The notes: generated from the sequence alone by a model not told the origin. DNA of 64,000 bases from Chryseobacterium gambrini (GCF_900156825.1 NZ_FTOV01000001.1:558001-622000); one strand, 5' to 3'; positions 1-8,482 are shown, counted from the first letter of the stretch. Made by a program: numbers and translations.

Positions 1-789
1 ATTGAAGAATTTTTCAAGATCCAGTCTGGATTCTGTCCCTACTTTTTTGATCGCTTCTCCTTTATGCCCGATGATAATTCCTTTCTGGGTATCTCTTTCC
101 ACGTAAATAATAGAATCGATGAAGATAATTCCTTCCTTTTCCTTGAACTGCTCCGTAACCACTTCCACAGAATACGGAATTTCTTTTTCGTAATTTAAAA
201 GGATTTTCTCACGGATTGCTTCATTTACAAAGAATCTTTCAGGCTTATCCGTATACTGATCTTTATCGTAATAAGGCGGATTTTCCGGCAGTAAAGATTT
301 AAGTTTCGGTAAAATAATGTCTGTATTAAAAGCATTTAATGCAGAAATAGGCAGAATTTCCGCTTTCGGGATTCTCTCATGCCATGTTTCAACCAGTTTT
401 TCCAAACCTTCCTGATTGGTCTGATCTACTTTATTCAGCAAAAGCAAAACAGGCACAGGAATTTTGTTCAGCTTATCAATCAGAAATTCCGAAGGTTCAG
501 CTTTGTCGGTAACATCTACAATGAAAAGGAAAACATCGGCATCCTGCAAAGAATCCTTTACAAAATCCATCATTTTTTCCTGTAAACCGTATTTCGGATC
601 CAGAACTCCGGGAGTGTCTGAAAATACGATCTGTAAGTCTTCTTCATTATAAATTCCGAAAATTCTGTGGCGTGTTGTCTGAGCCTTTTGGGTTACAATC
701 GCCAGTTTCTCCCCCATCAGTTGGTTCAACAAGGTAGATTTTCCGGCATTGGGCTTTCCAACTATATTTACAAATCCTGCTTTGTGCAT
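1..789 (-). CDS. era: GTPase Era, C-terminus cut off by window edge
   Basis: Era is an essential GTPase that binds 16S rRNA and assists 30S subunit maturation. Reading from the ATG at 789, the protein opens with the P-loop GKPNAGKS at residues 11-18. The switch/G2 region TTRHRIFG, the G3 motif DTPG (58-61) and the G4 motif NKVD follow. A KH RNA-binding domain is recognisable near the window edge by IIGHKGEAIKKVG. The reading frame stays open to base 1, giving 263 codons, so roughly 30 C-terminal residues of the usual 290-300 lie outside. A TAACTTTG box (810-817) just upstream fits a Bacteroidetes -7 element. A terminator separates it from the sugar kinase gene, so it is probably transcribed alone or with genes beyond the edge. 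Confidence 0.95.
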   Translation of the reverse strand, partial: MHKAGFVNIVGKPNAGKSTLLNQLMGEKLAIVTQKAQTTRHRIFGIYNEEDLQIVFSDTPGVLDPKYGLQEKMMDFVKDSLQDADVFLFIVDVTDKAEPSEFLIDKLNKIPVPVLLLLNKVDQTNQEGLEKLVETWHERIPKAEILPISALNAFNTDIILPKLKSLLPENPPYYDKDQYTDKPERFFVNEAIREKILLNYEKEIPYSVEVVTEQFKEKEGIIFIDSIIYVERDTQKGIIIGHKGEAIKKVGTESRLDLEKFFN

Positions 790-809
790 AAAAATTATAT
801 TAGGATTTG

Positions 810-817
810 CAAAGTTA
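810..817 (-). promoter_or_regulatory. -7 box of the era promoter
   Basis: TAACTTTG on the minus strand matches the Bacteroidetes -7 consensus TAnnTTTG and lies 20 bases before the era start codon. No clear TTG occurs at the usual upstream distance, so only half of the promoter is supported. Confidence 0.4.
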
Positions 818-862
818 CTAAACTTAATCGGTCTTTGGAATTAATTGGAAACTTTTACCGAC

Positions 863-896
863 AAAAAAAGACTTTTCCGATCTGAAAAAGTCTTTG
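863..896 (-). terminator. Terminator of the LacI/sugar kinase operon
   Basis: An inverted repeat (AAAGACTTTTC against GAAAAAGTCTTT) is followed on the minus strand by a run of seven T. It lies just past the sugar kinase stop codon and upstream of era. Confidence 0.65.
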
Positions 897-910
897 ATTT
901 TCTTGTAAAA

Positions 911-1834
911 TTAAAATTTTGAGTCTTTAAAATTTTTAAATTCGCAATACCTGTAATCTGGACACGCGCCTGATTTTGAAGTAATGAATGCTCCTAAAGC
1001 AATTCCTTCCTTAATAATTTCTTCAGGCTCCTGATTCTGAATCCTTTTGGAAATAAAACCGGCAAGAAAAGCGTCACCGCTTCCCACTGTATCTGCAATG
1101 GTGATGGGAACGGCAGGAAAACTGTAATTTTGACTTCCCACAAAATAACCTGCGCCTTTACTTCCTTTGGTTAAAATAATTTCATTAACCTTAAATTTTT
1201 TCTGAATGAATGAAACACTTTCTTCTTCACTTGTATATTCTTCACCCATAAATTCAAGGATCTGCTTCATCTCCGCTTTGTTCATCTTTACAATATCGGC
1301 TTTATTCAACAATATTTTAATGAATTCAAAATCGATGAAAGGCGGTCTGAAATTTACATCAAAAATTTTCAGTTTTGCCAATTCAAGCAGTTGAAGCAAG
1401 GTTTCTCTGGTCCTTTCATTTCTGGCAGAAAGACTTCCGAAGACAAAAGCTTCCGCATTGGCAACCAAATCCTGATGTTCAGGAAGAAAATCTATAAAAT
1501 CCCATGCTACATTTTCAACAATTTCGTAGCTCGCTTCATTGTGTTCATCTATTTTAGCGATCACCGTACTCGTAGGATGAACTTCATCTATCTGAATAAA
1601 ATCTGTGGTAATTCCCCAGCTTTTAATTTTTTCCGTTAATTTTTCTCCCAGTTCATCCTTTCCTGTTTTGCTAAGCATTTTTACATCGATGCCCATTTTA
1701 TGAACATTATAGGCAACATTAAAAGGTGCACCTCCTGCTCTGGAACCTTCCGGGAAAATATCCCACAAAACTTCACCGAAACATACAATATAAGGCTTTT
1801 TTTCTGTCGTCATTACATCTTCTGTCATTATCAT
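911..1834 (-). CDS. PfkB-family carbohydrate kinase, probably fructokinase
   Basis: This is a ribokinase/PfkB-fold sugar kinase of 307 residues, the normal family length. The N-terminal signature GGAPFNVAYNV lies near residues 34-44, and the C-terminal anion-hole motif DTVGSGDAFLAGF carries the catalytic Asp. The sequence most resembles fructokinases, which phosphorylate fructose to fructose-6-phosphate with ATP. Substrate is inferred, since PfkB kinases switch specificity easily. The start is only six bases after the stop of the upstream LacI regulator, so the two are almost certainly co-transcribed and the regulator probably responds to the same sugar. In-frame Met codons at residues 3 and 8 are alternative starts. 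A terminator follows directly. Confidence 0.88.
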   Translation of the reverse strand: MIMTEDVMTTEKKPYIVCFGEVLWDIFPEGSRAGGAPFNVAYNVHKMGIDVKMLSKTGKDELGEKLTEKIKSWGITTDFIQIDEVHPTSTVIAKIDEHNEASYEIVENVAWDFIDFLPEHQDLVANAEAFVFGSLSARNERTRETLLQLLELAKLKIFDVNFRPPFIDFEFIKILLNKADIVKMNKAEMKQILEFMGEEYTSEEESVSFIQKKFKVNEIILTKGSKGAGYFVGSQNYSFPAVPITIADTVGSGDAFLAGFISKRIQNQEPEEIIKEGIALGAFITSKSGACPDYRYCEFKNFKDSKF

Positions 1835-1840
1835 TTTTTA

Positions 1841-2839
1841 TTATTTTACGGAGCTTCTTTCCATAAATTTAGCATGGAAGGTTACTCTTTTTCCGTTTGT
1901 AGTATAATTATTAATCTGATTGTCTAGAAGTTTTACCGATTCTCTTGCCATATCATACAATGGCTGCTGTACAAATGAAACTTCCGTCGGGAAAAGATAA
2001 TAGGCTTCAGTCTCATCGAACGCAACCAATGAAACCTGTTCCGGAACACTGATGTTATGATCGATCAGATATCTAAGACCTGCAATTCCCAGTTTATTAC
2101 TTGAAAAATAAATGGCCGTTTTTTTGGAAAGATCCAGATTTTCCTGCATTTTCTGATGCACTTCTTCGGTAATATTATGAATTCCGATTAAAATTCTTTT
2201 CGCCGAAATATCCGACTCACCAATTCTCTTATCAAATCCATCCTGTCTGTCCAGCAAATGCGGAAGTTCAGTATCGTAACCTACATAAATAATTTCATCG
2301 AAATCTTTTTTTACCAGATGATCGCAAATATGTTCTGAAATTTCTGAATTATTGATCATTACACCCGGAAGACTTACATTTTTAAGATAGCGGTCGATGG
2401 TTACAATCGGATATTCTTCCTGAATGAGCTTATTGATGGCTTCATCCGAATCCACAACCGGAGCGATAATCATTCCGTCGACCTGCTGTTCTGAGAAAAG
2501 CTCCGTTAATTTTTTAAATTTTTCAGGATTTTCATCGCAGCTTCCGATCAGAAGTGTATATCCCAGCTTCATGGCTTCATCTTCAATATTTCTTGCAATG
2601 TTGGAGTAAAAGTCGTTTGAAATATCTGCAACAATCAGCCCGATAAGCTTCGTCTTGTTCATTTTCAGACTTTTTGCAATTTTATTGGGCGTATAATTGA
2701 TGCTTTTTGCCACATCCAGAATCCTTGTTTTTGTGGCTTCGCTAATTCTGCTTCCTTCTTTTTTGTTGAGAACATAGGAAACAGTAGCCACAGAAACTTC
2801 TGCAATTCTTGCTATGTCTTTAATAGAAGCTCTTTTCAT
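1841..2839 (-). CDS. LacI-family transcriptional regulator
   Basis: A LacI/GalR-type repressor of 332 residues. The N-terminal helix-turn-helix and hinge are clear: SIKDIARIAEVSVATVSYVL, then KSINYTPNKIAKSL. A periplasmic-binding-protein-like sugar sensor follows, opening with KLIGLIVADISNDFY. I chose the ATG at 2839 (MKRASIKD) because LacI proteins start one or two residues before the helix-turn-helix; an in-frame ATG at 2860 would add seven residues unlike the family. It forms an operon with the PfkB kinase, suggesting sugar-inducible control of that kinase. A near-palindrome with a central CG at 3062-3077 upstream is the best candidate operator. Effector unknown. Confidence 0.92.
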   Translation of the reverse strand: MKRASIKDIARIAEVSVATVSYVLNKKEGSRISEATKTRILDVAKSINYTPNKIAKSLKMNKTKLIGLIVADISNDFYSNIARNIEDEAMKLGYTLLIGSCDENPEKFKKLTELFSEQQVDGMIIAPVVDSDEAINKLIQEEYPIVTIDRYLKNVSLPGVMINNSEISEHICDHLVKKDFDEIIYVGYDTELPHLLDRQDGFDKRIGESDISAKRILIGIHNITEEVHQKMQENLDLSKKTAIYFSSNKLGIAGLRYLIDHNISVPEQVSLVAFDETEAYYLFPTEVSFVQQPLYDMARESVKLLDNQINNYTTNGKRVTFHAKFMERSSVK

Positions 2840-3061
2840 AATTTTCTGACTTTGGTGCAAAAATATTTCATAAAAAATATAAAAAACAATAGACGATTTT
2901 TTTGGTCGTTTTGAAAATAATTGTAGATTGGCAATTTTTCAAAATCCAAATGAAACAAAATACAAATACCTAAAAATCAATTAATTAAAAATAATTCTAA
3001 ATTTAGATTGTTTGTATATTAATTCAATAGCAATCTTTATATACTTCCCGATCGTTGTTTT

Positions 3062-3077
3062 GGTTAAACGTTTTACC
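3062..3077. promoter_or_regulatory. Candidate LacI-type operator GGTTAAACGTTTTACC
   Basis: This 16-base near-palindrome has central CG and two mismatched positions between half sites, the typical form of LacI/GalR operators (AAACG/CGTTT). It lies about 220 bases upstream of the LacI gene and about 105 bases upstream of the Crp/Fnr gene, in the divergent gap 2840-3183. The rest of that gap is AT-rich with nothing else I recognise. Binding by the adjacent regulator is inferred from position and form. Confidence 0.5.
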
Positions 3078-3183
3078 TTCTAAATTTAATTAATTTTTAA
3101 TTTAATTCAAAACAGAGGAGAATAATTTTCTTGTTTTCTGTTGTCAAAACCAATATTTTAGACAAATTATCCAAGACTTAATT

Positions 3184-3750
3184 ATGGAAATTGACGAAAT
3201 TCTCGACCGCATATACATACTTCCTGAAATCTCAAAAATAAAACTGAAACAATACATTACAGAAGTTTCTTATCCCAAGAATTTCTGTCTGATGGAAGCT
3301 GAAAAAGTAATTCCTCATATCTATTTTTTAAAAAAAGGAATTGTACGCGCATACGCATCCACAGAAGAAAGAGACATTACGTTCTGGTTCGGAAATGAAG
3401 GCGAACCGGTGGTTTCCATGAAAAGTTATGTGGAAAACAATCCCGGATACGAAAATATTGAACTGCTGGAAAATTGCGAATTCTACAAACTGGAAACAGA
3501 GCATCTTAAAAAATTATTCAACGAGGATATTCATATAGCCAATTGGGGAAGAAAGTTTGCGGAAAGAGAACTTGTAAAAACCGAAGAACTGATTATTTCA
3601 AGACAATATAAAACGGCTCTTGAAAGATATAAAGATCTTGTAAAAAATAAACCTGACCTGATCAGAAGGGTTCAGCTTGGGCATATTGCTTCTTATTTAG
3701 GGATTTCGCAGGTAAGCCTGAGCAGAATAAGAGCGGAGATTAAGCTGTAG
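3184..3750 (+). CDS. Crp/Fnr-family transcriptional regulator
   Basis: 188 residues with an N-terminal cyclic-nucleotide-binding-type beta-barrel (about 20-115, including FLKKGIVRAYAS) and a C-terminal winged helix containing GHIASYLGISQVSLSRIRAEI. This is the short single-gene Crp-like type that is very common in Flavobacteriia, where the ligand is usually unknown and the barrel often lacks the residues that bind cAMP. It is divergent from the LacI operon and is followed by the SMR exporter gene after about 110 bases, so it may control that exporter, which is inference from adjacency only. Confidence 0.88.
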   Translation: MEIDEILDRIYILPEISKIKLKQYITEVSYPKNFCLMEAEKVIPHIYFLKKGIVRAYASTEERDITFWFGNEGEPVVSMKSYVENNPGYENIELLENCEFYKLETEHLKKLFNEDIHIANWGRKFAERELVKTEELIISRQYKTALERYKDLVKNKPDLIRRVQLGHIASYLGISQVSLSRIRAEIKL

Positions 3751-3861
3751 CGTTTGAGAGTTTGGATAGATGAGATCTTATATTTACAGTAGATTTTTTA
3801 ACAATTGTAAAATTTTATTCTTTCCAAATTACAGAACTTTGCAGTTGAAAATTACAGAAAA

Positions 3862-4191
3862 ATGAATTGGATTATCTTAATTATTGCAGGATTATTTGAA
3901 GTTGCCTTTGCTTCATGTTTGGGAAAAGTAAAAGAAACAAGCGGTACGGCAATGTATTTTTGGTTTGCCGGCTTTCTGATCTCTTTAACGGTAAGTATGC
4001 TTCTACTGATCAAAGCCACCCAAACTTTACCTATTGGAACCGCTTATGCCGTCTGGACGGGAATCGGAGCTGTAGGAACTGTTTTAATGGGAATTTTCTT
4101 CTTTAAAGATCCGGTAAGCTTCTGGAGAATTTTCTTTATTGTGACTTTAATTGGATCTGTGATTGGATTGAAGGCTGTTTCTGCACATTAA
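3862..4191 (+). CDS. SMR-family exporter, SugE/Gdx type
   Basis: A small multidrug resistance protein of 109 residues with four predicted membrane helices, acting as a dual-topology antiparallel dimer in the inner membrane. The essential proton/substrate-coupling Glu is Glu13 in LIIAGLFEVAFA. The helix-3 segment AYAVWTGIGAVGTVLMG and the overall sequence resemble the SugE/Gdx branch, whose known members export guanidinium, rather than the QacE/EmrE branch. The upstream gap is too short and does not show an obvious guanidine riboswitch. Substrate therefore remains inferred. A strong terminator follows. Confidence 0.88.
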   Translation: MNWIILIIAGLFEVAFASCLGKVKETSGTAMYFWFAGFLISLTVSMLLLIKATQTLPIGTAYAVWTGIGAVGTVLMGIFFFKDPVSFWRIFFIVTLIGSVIGLKAVSAH

Positions 4192-4238
4192 AAAAATTAA
4201 AGAAAAATTTATAATCTTGTTAAATGCTTTGTAGCAAA

Positions 4239-4269
4239 GCCGTTTTCAGAATTTGAAAGCGGTTTTTTT
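4239..4269 (+). terminator. Terminator of the SMR gene
   Basis: A ten-base stem (GCCGTTTTCA against TGAAAGCGGT with G-U pairs) is followed by seven T, about 50 bases after the SMR stop codon. Confidence 0.75.
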
Positions 4270-4316
4270 ATTACAGAAAGTTTATAATTTTAATTATCTT
4301 TGAGAAAATTTCAACC

Positions 4317-5021
4317 ATGAAAAAAACTTTACTATTGTTATTTACAAGCAGTCTTATCTTTGCACAGAATAGTTCCCAACTGTTCAATACAAACTGGTAT
4401 ATTTCACAAATGATTATAGGAGGACAAACAACCGTTACTCCTACGATGGATCAGTCGCTTCAGCCTTCTACATTTTCAAATTCATCCGGAAGTAACGTTT
4501 TTACTTCAAAGTATTTTAATGTTTCCGGAATACCGCTTACCTTTTCTACGATAGATGATTCCTTTATTAAAAACAGTTCTGCAGGATGTACGTTGGCAGA
4601 TTACTGGGGAAACAATATGACGGCTGTACAAGGATATGATCAAAAAAACTGCGACTTTTACGTTAATCCGGCAATTGGTCAGGTTTATAATTATCAGGTT
4701 GTTCCCAATGGTTCAGGAAAGACTTTAATTATAACAAATCCTTCTAATGGTAATAAAATCTATTACAACAGTTCCATTTTATCAACAAAAGAGAATAATC
4801 TCAAAGCAACCTTTTCTTTTCAAAATCCTGTAAAGGACAATTTAATTGTGATAAATCTGGAAAATGATCTTCCTGTAAAGGTTTTTAATATGCTTGGACA
4901 AATGATGTATGAAGGTAAAACATCTGACAAAAAAGTGAAGATTGATACCCGGAATTTTGTAAAAGGACAATATATTTTAATAATTGAAGGACAAAAACCT
5001 TTGAAATTTATTAAAGAATAA
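4317..5021 (+). CDS. Small secreted protein with T9SS type A sorting domain
   Basis: 234 residues: a signal peptide (MKKTLLLLFTSSLIFAQ), a central region of about 130 residues without recognised domain but with two to three Cys, and a C-terminal T9SS type A sorting domain (about 160-234) typified by FQNPVKDNLIV, the VKVFNMLGQ motif, FVKGQYILII and a terminal KFIKE. Such domains send proteins through the type IX secretion system to the cell surface or medium. The central part resembles small Chryseobacterium secreted proteins with 'N-W-Y' openings, but I cannot assign a function. It is transcribed alone, with a bidirectional terminator after it. Confidence 0.85.
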   Translation: MKKTLLLLFTSSLIFAQNSSQLFNTNWYISQMIIGGQTTVTPTMDQSLQPSTFSNSSGSNVFTSKYFNVSGIPLTFSTIDDSFIKNSSAGCTLADYWGNNMTAVQGYDQKNCDFYVNPAIGQVYNYQVVPNGSGKTLIITNPSNGNKIYYNSSILSTKENNLKATFSFQNPVKDNLIVINLENDLPVKVFNMLGQMMYEGKTSDKKVKIDTRNFVKGQYILIIEGQKPLKFIKE

Positions 5022-5042
5022 TTCCTTATGATTAATATAGCA

Positions 5043-5071
5043 AAAAACGTCTTCGCAATGAAGACGTTTTT
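5043..5071. terminator. Bidirectional terminator between convergent genes
   Basis: A perfect stem AACGTCTTC / GAAGACGTT with flanking A and T runs lies between the convergent T9SS gene and the methyltransferase gene and would work in both directions. Confidence 0.85.
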
Positions 5072-5072
5072 G

Positions 5073-5840
5073 TTATTTTTTATACACTAAAGGCAGAATT
5101 TCATTTTCTCTAAGCCCGTATTTTTTTATTTCCTCTTCGGTAAACTGTTTAGAATAGAAATTAATATCCGTTTCAAATCCAGCTTTTTTCAGTCGGTCGA
5201 AATAATCCATTCCGTACCAACGAACGTGATCGTACTGCCCGAAATGTTTCTGACGTTCTTTCGGATCTTTTATCGTAAAATCTTCATACGTTTTTTCCAG
5301 AGAATTTTTCATCGGAACCTGCAGAATTCCCCAACCTCCCGGTCTTAAAACACGGTACAGTTCGCTCATCGCTTTGGCATCATCTTCAATATGTTCAAGA
5401 ACGTGGTTGCAAAAAATAATATCGAAGCTTTCATTTTCAAAAGGAAGATCGAGAATGTCTGCTTTTACGTCTACAATCGGCGAAAAAAGATCAGCTGAAA
5501 TGTAGTTTAAGTTTTTCATTCTTTTAAACTTTCTAAGGAATTCCTGTTCCGGAGCAATATGCAGAACTTTGTAATTTTTAATGAAAAAATCGGTTTCATT
5601 TTGTAGGTAAAGCCACATCTGGCGGTGTCTTTCCAGACTCAACGTTCCGGGAGACAAGGCGTTTTCACGCTGACTTCCGTATCCGTAAGGAAGAAATTTA
5701 CGGTAAGATTTTCCGTCAATAGGATCAAAAAACGTATCGCCTTTAAAGAACTGATAGATAAGTGGTCGTGCCCAAATGCTCATTTTGATAAGCATCGGAC
5801 GCGGAATCTTATTCAGTAAAAGTTTAGTGACTTTTTTCAT
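5073..5840 (-). CDS. Class I SAM-dependent methyltransferase
   Basis: 255 residues with a class I methyltransferase core. Motif I is unusual: VLHIAPEQEF replaces the common glycine-rich VLDxGxGxG, a variant seen in a flavobacterial subfamily. Later motifs are normal: ADILDLPFENESFDIIFCNH (motif II/III), VLEHIEDD, and ELYRVLRPGGWGILQVP. The substrate is unknown. Its start codon overlaps the map stop codon by one base (TAATG), so translation is coupled to methionine aminopeptidase, an arrangement suggesting a housekeeping role. A YcgG/small-molecule methyltransferase role cannot be separated from a lipid or RNA substrate by sequence. Confidence 0.85.
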   Translation of the reverse strand: MKKVTKLLLNKIPRPMLIKMSIWARPLIYQFFKGDTFFDPIDGKSYRKFLPYGYGSQRENALSPGTLSLERHRQMWLYLQNETDFFIKNYKVLHIAPEQEFLRKFKRMKNLNYISADLFSPIVDVKADILDLPFENESFDIIFCNHVLEHIEDDAKAMSELYRVLRPGGWGILQVPMKNSLEKTYEDFTIKDPKERQKHFGQYDHVRWYGMDYFDRLKKAGFETDINFYSKQFTEEEIKKYGLRENEILPLVYKK

Positions 5841-6649
5841 TAAAAATCCAATTGGAAGGCTTTTTCTTCATCGCTTACGATTCCCAAAGCATCATAAATA
5901 TACTGGAACGTTGAAAGCAATACAGGTTTTCCGTTAATTACCGCAACATCGTGCTCGAAGTGCGCAGAAGGCTGATTGTCTAAAGTTGTCACCGTCCATC
6001 CATCATTATGGAATTTCACTTTTTCAGTTCCCAGATTAATCATCGGTTCGATTGCAATCGTTAATCCGTCTTTAATCACTTTTCCGCTTCCCTGTCTTCC
6101 GTAATTCGGAACCTGCGGATCTTCATGCATCTGTCTTCCGACACCGTGACCCACCAATTCTCTTACTACTCCGTATCCTTCTTTTTCACAGTGCGCCTGA
6201 ATAGCGTGGGAAATATCCCCGATTCTTTTTCCTCTCACACACTGCTCAATTCCTTTATAGAGAGATTCTTTGGCTATTTTCAATAATTTTTTTGTTTCCG
6301 GCTTTACTTCTCCGATTTCGAAAGTATAGGCATGATCGCCTACGAAACCGTTCAGAACAGCACCACAGTCTACAGAAAGCACATCTCCTTCTTTAATTTC
6401 TTCTTTGCTCGGAAAACCGTGAACCACCTGCTCATTCGGAGAAATACACAAAGAGTACGGAAATCCTCCATATCCTAAAAATGCAGGTTCTGCACCATGA
6501 TCCTTGATGAAATCGTGTGCTAATTTATCCAGATATAAAGTGGTAATCCCGGGTTTGATTTCTTTCGCCAACATTCCTAATGTTCTGGAAACCAAACGGG
6601 CACTTTCTTTCATAAGACGTAGTTCGTCTATTGTTTTTAATTGAATCAT
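5840..6649 (-). CDS. map: Methionine aminopeptidase, type I
   Basis: This dimetal enzyme removes the N-terminal Met from nascent proteins. At 269 residues it has the normal type I length, without the zinc-finger extension. The metal ligands are in place: Asp94 in LSVDCG, Asp105 in GFVGDHAYTF, His in GHGVGR, Glu in IAIEPM and Glu in the C-terminal HFEHDVAV; His77 in VVHGFP is the substrate-contacting His. In many bacteria map lies in ribosomal protein operons; here it stands alone with a methyltransferase overlapping its stop codon. Confidence 0.96.
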   Translation of the reverse strand: MIQLKTIDELRLMKESARLVSRTLGMLAKEIKPGITTLYLDKLAHDFIKDHGAEPAFLGYGGFPYSLCISPNEQVVHGFPSKEEIKEGDVLSVDCGAVLNGFVGDHAYTFEIGEVKPETKKLLKIAKESLYKGIEQCVRGKRIGDISHAIQAHCEKEGYGVVRELVGHGVGRQMHEDPQVPNYGRQGSGKVIKDGLTIAIEPMINLGTEKVKFHNDGWTVTTLDNQPSAHFEHDVAVINGKPVLLSTFQYIYDALGIVSDEEKAFQLDF

Positions 6650-6741
6650 TGTTTTAATTTACCAATGTATTAGTATATTAATGTAACAATATCAATAATT
6701 GGTAAATTGATACATTATTAAATCGTTACATTTTAATTATC

Positions 6742-7173
6742 CTACCAGAATAATCCTTTTTTCTTTTCTTTTTTTAGTTTTGAATAGGCTAAAACCTCTT
6801 TTCCTTCCACACGGAATTCTATTCTTTCCTGAATAATATTGTAAATTTCGCCCCATCCCGGAAAACCTCCCAGATTTCGGTCATCTATAAACCAATCTGC
6901 ATCCAGCTTTCTGGATTGTGTTTCCGGATCGAAAACTTCTCCTTCAAAACTTGAATTGACTGCATAAAATTCAATCCCGTTTTTTCTGCAGAATTCTACT
7001 GCTTCATCTAATGTTTTTCCGTGTCTGTATGTCCACAGAATCAATCTGAACCCCTCTGCCTGAAGTCTTCTAAGTGTCTCGAAAGCAAAAACCTTTGCCT
7101 TGCCGATTCCTGGGTACGCATCATCTACGATGGTTCCGTCGAAATCAACAGCAATTTTCTTATTATTCATCAT
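6742..7173 (-). CDS. HAD-like hydrolase, BT0820-type
   Basis: 143 residues of a minimal HAD fold without cap. The nucleophile motif is AVDFDGTIVDD near residues 8-18, a motif-II-like WTYRHG follows, and the acidic pair DADWFIDDRNLGG gives motif IV. This matches a small Bacteroidetes family of putative phosphatases represented by the BT0820 structure. Substrate unknown. Met1 and Met2 are adjacent alternative starts. It is separated from map by about 90 bases of AT-rich sequence. Confidence 0.8.
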   Translation of the reverse strand: MMNNKKIAVDFDGTIVDDAYPGIGKAKVFAFETLRRLQAEGFRLILWTYRHGKTLDEAVEFCRKNGIEFYAVNSSFEGEVFDPETQSRKLDADWFIDDRNLGGFPGWGEIYNIIQERIEFRVEGKEVLAYSKLKKEKKKGLFW

Positions 7174-7203
7174 TATATTTAAGATTTAGAAATGCAAAGA
7201 TAC

Positions 7204-7238
7204 AAAATAAAAAGAGTGCCAAAAACACTTAGCACTCC
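7204..7238 (-). terminator. Terminator of the desaturase gene
   Basis: On the minus strand GAGTGC and GCACTC form a stem around a 12-base loop, followed by TTTTTATTTT, shortly after the acyl-ACP desaturase stop codon. Confidence 0.75.
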
Positions 7239-7265
7239 TACTTTATAATTTATCCAATTATAGAA

Positions 7266-8246
7266 CTAACTTTTCACCCAACTGAACTGAAACTGAAGAT
7301 CCGGCGTTGAAATTCTGTCCGTGATTTTCTGAAGTCTTGCAGGAAGTTTCATTAAATACTCCTGTGCTTTTTCAGCTTTTTCATTAAGACCTTTTACGTG
7401 TTCGATTTTCCATTCATCCAGAAGGTCTTTAAGGATATTGATGTAATCCTGTCCTGTATACACCATGCATCTTTGCGCAGCGTCTGAGAAATGTCCCCAA
7501 AGCTCTCCTGCTTTTTGTCCGGACTGCCTCATCATGTGAGCCGGCATTACGATTTTTTTACGCATCATGTCTTCAAAAGCAAGAATCATTTCCGAAGGAT
7601 CGATCTCAAGGATCTTTTCTACAAAATGTTTGTAAGCTTTCGCGTGTCTTGCTTCATCCGCCGCAATAACTCCGCACATTTTGGCTAATTTTCCGTTTCC
7701 GGACTGTTTTGCGAGAGTTCCTACTCTTCGGTGAGAAATATTGGTCGCAGTTTCCTGAAAACTTGTATAGATGAAGTTTCTGTAAGGATCCATGCTTGTT
7801 CCCAGATCGAAACCGTCATTAATAAGATATTGAGTGGTAACCTCAACTTCTCTCATGTTCACTCTTCCGCACAGGTAAAGATATTTGCTTAAAAGATCTC
7901 CGTGTCTGTTTTCTTCAGCAGTCCATGCTCTTACCCAGTTTGCCCAGCCGATTTCTTTCTGCTCCTGGTCTACTCCGTCTACTCCCATTAACCAGGATTC
8001 GTAAGAAGGCAAAGCTTCTTCTGTGATACAGTCGCCGATAAGCGTTACGAAAAGATCATAAGGCATTTCGCGTGCGAAAGTCTGTATTTCTTCTAAATCA
8101 TGTTTAAAATCTTCACTCGACGGATCCGGAAGATAATCGGAAGGCTGCCAGATTTTCTCGATTGGCGTTAAAAATTTATTCAGAAAAGAACCTACCTCCT
8201 TTTCCAAAATTCCCATTACTTCTTTCCTTACAAGCTTTTGATACAT
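7266..8246 (-). CDS. Acyl-ACP desaturase (di-iron, ferredoxin-dependent)
   Basis: 326 residues of the soluble stearoyl-ACP-desaturase family (fatty acid desaturase type 2). The di-iron ligands appear in two Glu/EExxH sites: EENRHG near residue 110 and DEARHAKAY near residue 195. The enzyme inserts a cis double bond into an acyl chain on ACP using O2 and ferredoxin electrons. Flavobacteria use it for unsaturated lipid synthesis and cold adaptation. It is a single-gene unit with its own TAAATTTG box upstream and terminator downstream. Position of the double bond cannot be read from sequence. Confidence 0.9.
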   Translation of the reverse strand: MYQKLVRKEVMGILEKEVGSFLNKFLTPIEKIWQPSDYLPDPSSEDFKHDLEEIQTFAREMPYDLFVTLIGDCITEEALPSYESWLMGVDGVDQEQKEIGWANWVRAWTAEENRHGDLLSKYLYLCGRVNMREVEVTTQYLINDGFDLGTSMDPYRNFIYTSFQETATNISHRRVGTLAKQSGNGKLAKMCGVIAADEARHAKAYKHFVEKILEIDPSEMILAFEDMMRKKIVMPAHMMRQSGQKAGELWGHFSDAAQRCMVYTGQDYINILKDLLDEWKIEHVKGLNEKAEKAQEYLMKLPARLQKITDRISTPDLQFQFSWVKS

Positions 8247-8268
8247 TTTTAGAATTTAGATTAAACTG

Positions 8269-8276
8269 CAAATTTA
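8269..8276 (-). promoter_or_regulatory. -7 box of the desaturase promoter
   Basis: TAAATTTG on the minus strand lies 22 bases before the desaturase start codon and matches TAnnTTTG. I see no TTG at the right upstream spacing. Confidence 0.4.
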
Positions 8277-8334
8277 TAGTTTTATTTATTATTTAGGACA
8301 TAATATTTTGTTAATTATTTCTGATATTAGTCAT

Positions 8335-8368
8335 AAAAAAATACCGCTATGTAAATAATAACGGCATT
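8335..8368 (-). terminator. Probable gpmI transcript terminator
   Basis: On the minus strand ATGCCG and CGGTAT pair around a 15-base loop and are followed by seven T. It lies about 140 bases after gpmI, beyond a 24-codon open frame. Confidence 0.5.
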
Positions 8369-8407
8369 TTATCTTTATTATTTCTGAATTTTAAATAATA
8401 TTTTAGA

Positions 8408-8482
8408 TTAAAGTTCGTTAGGATTTTTTCTACTGTACTTTTTTAAGTTTGAAAAGTCTGTCGCATTTAACAATGATTTCAT
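8408..8482 (-). CDS. Possible 24-residue peptide downstream of gpmI
   Basis: A tiny open frame begins 23 bases after the gpmI stop codon and ends with NPNEL before the terminator at 8335-8368. It encodes MKSLLNATDFSNLKKYSRK and five further residues, basic and amphipathic. I know no homologue. The position inside the gpmI transcript and its own ATG make translation possible, but a chance frame of this size is common in AT-rich DNA, so this is a low-confidence call. Confidence 0.2.
   Translation of the reverse strand: MKSLLNATDFSNLKKYSRKNPNEL

Noticed and set aside
3751..3861. Guanidine riboswitch before the SugE/Gdx-type gene
   Set aside because: The 111-base gap is too short and AT-rich and lacks the conserved structures I would expect.
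4239..4269. Regulatory RNA between the SMR and T9SS genes
   Set aside because: The hairpin with T-run is explained fully as a simple intrinsic terminator.
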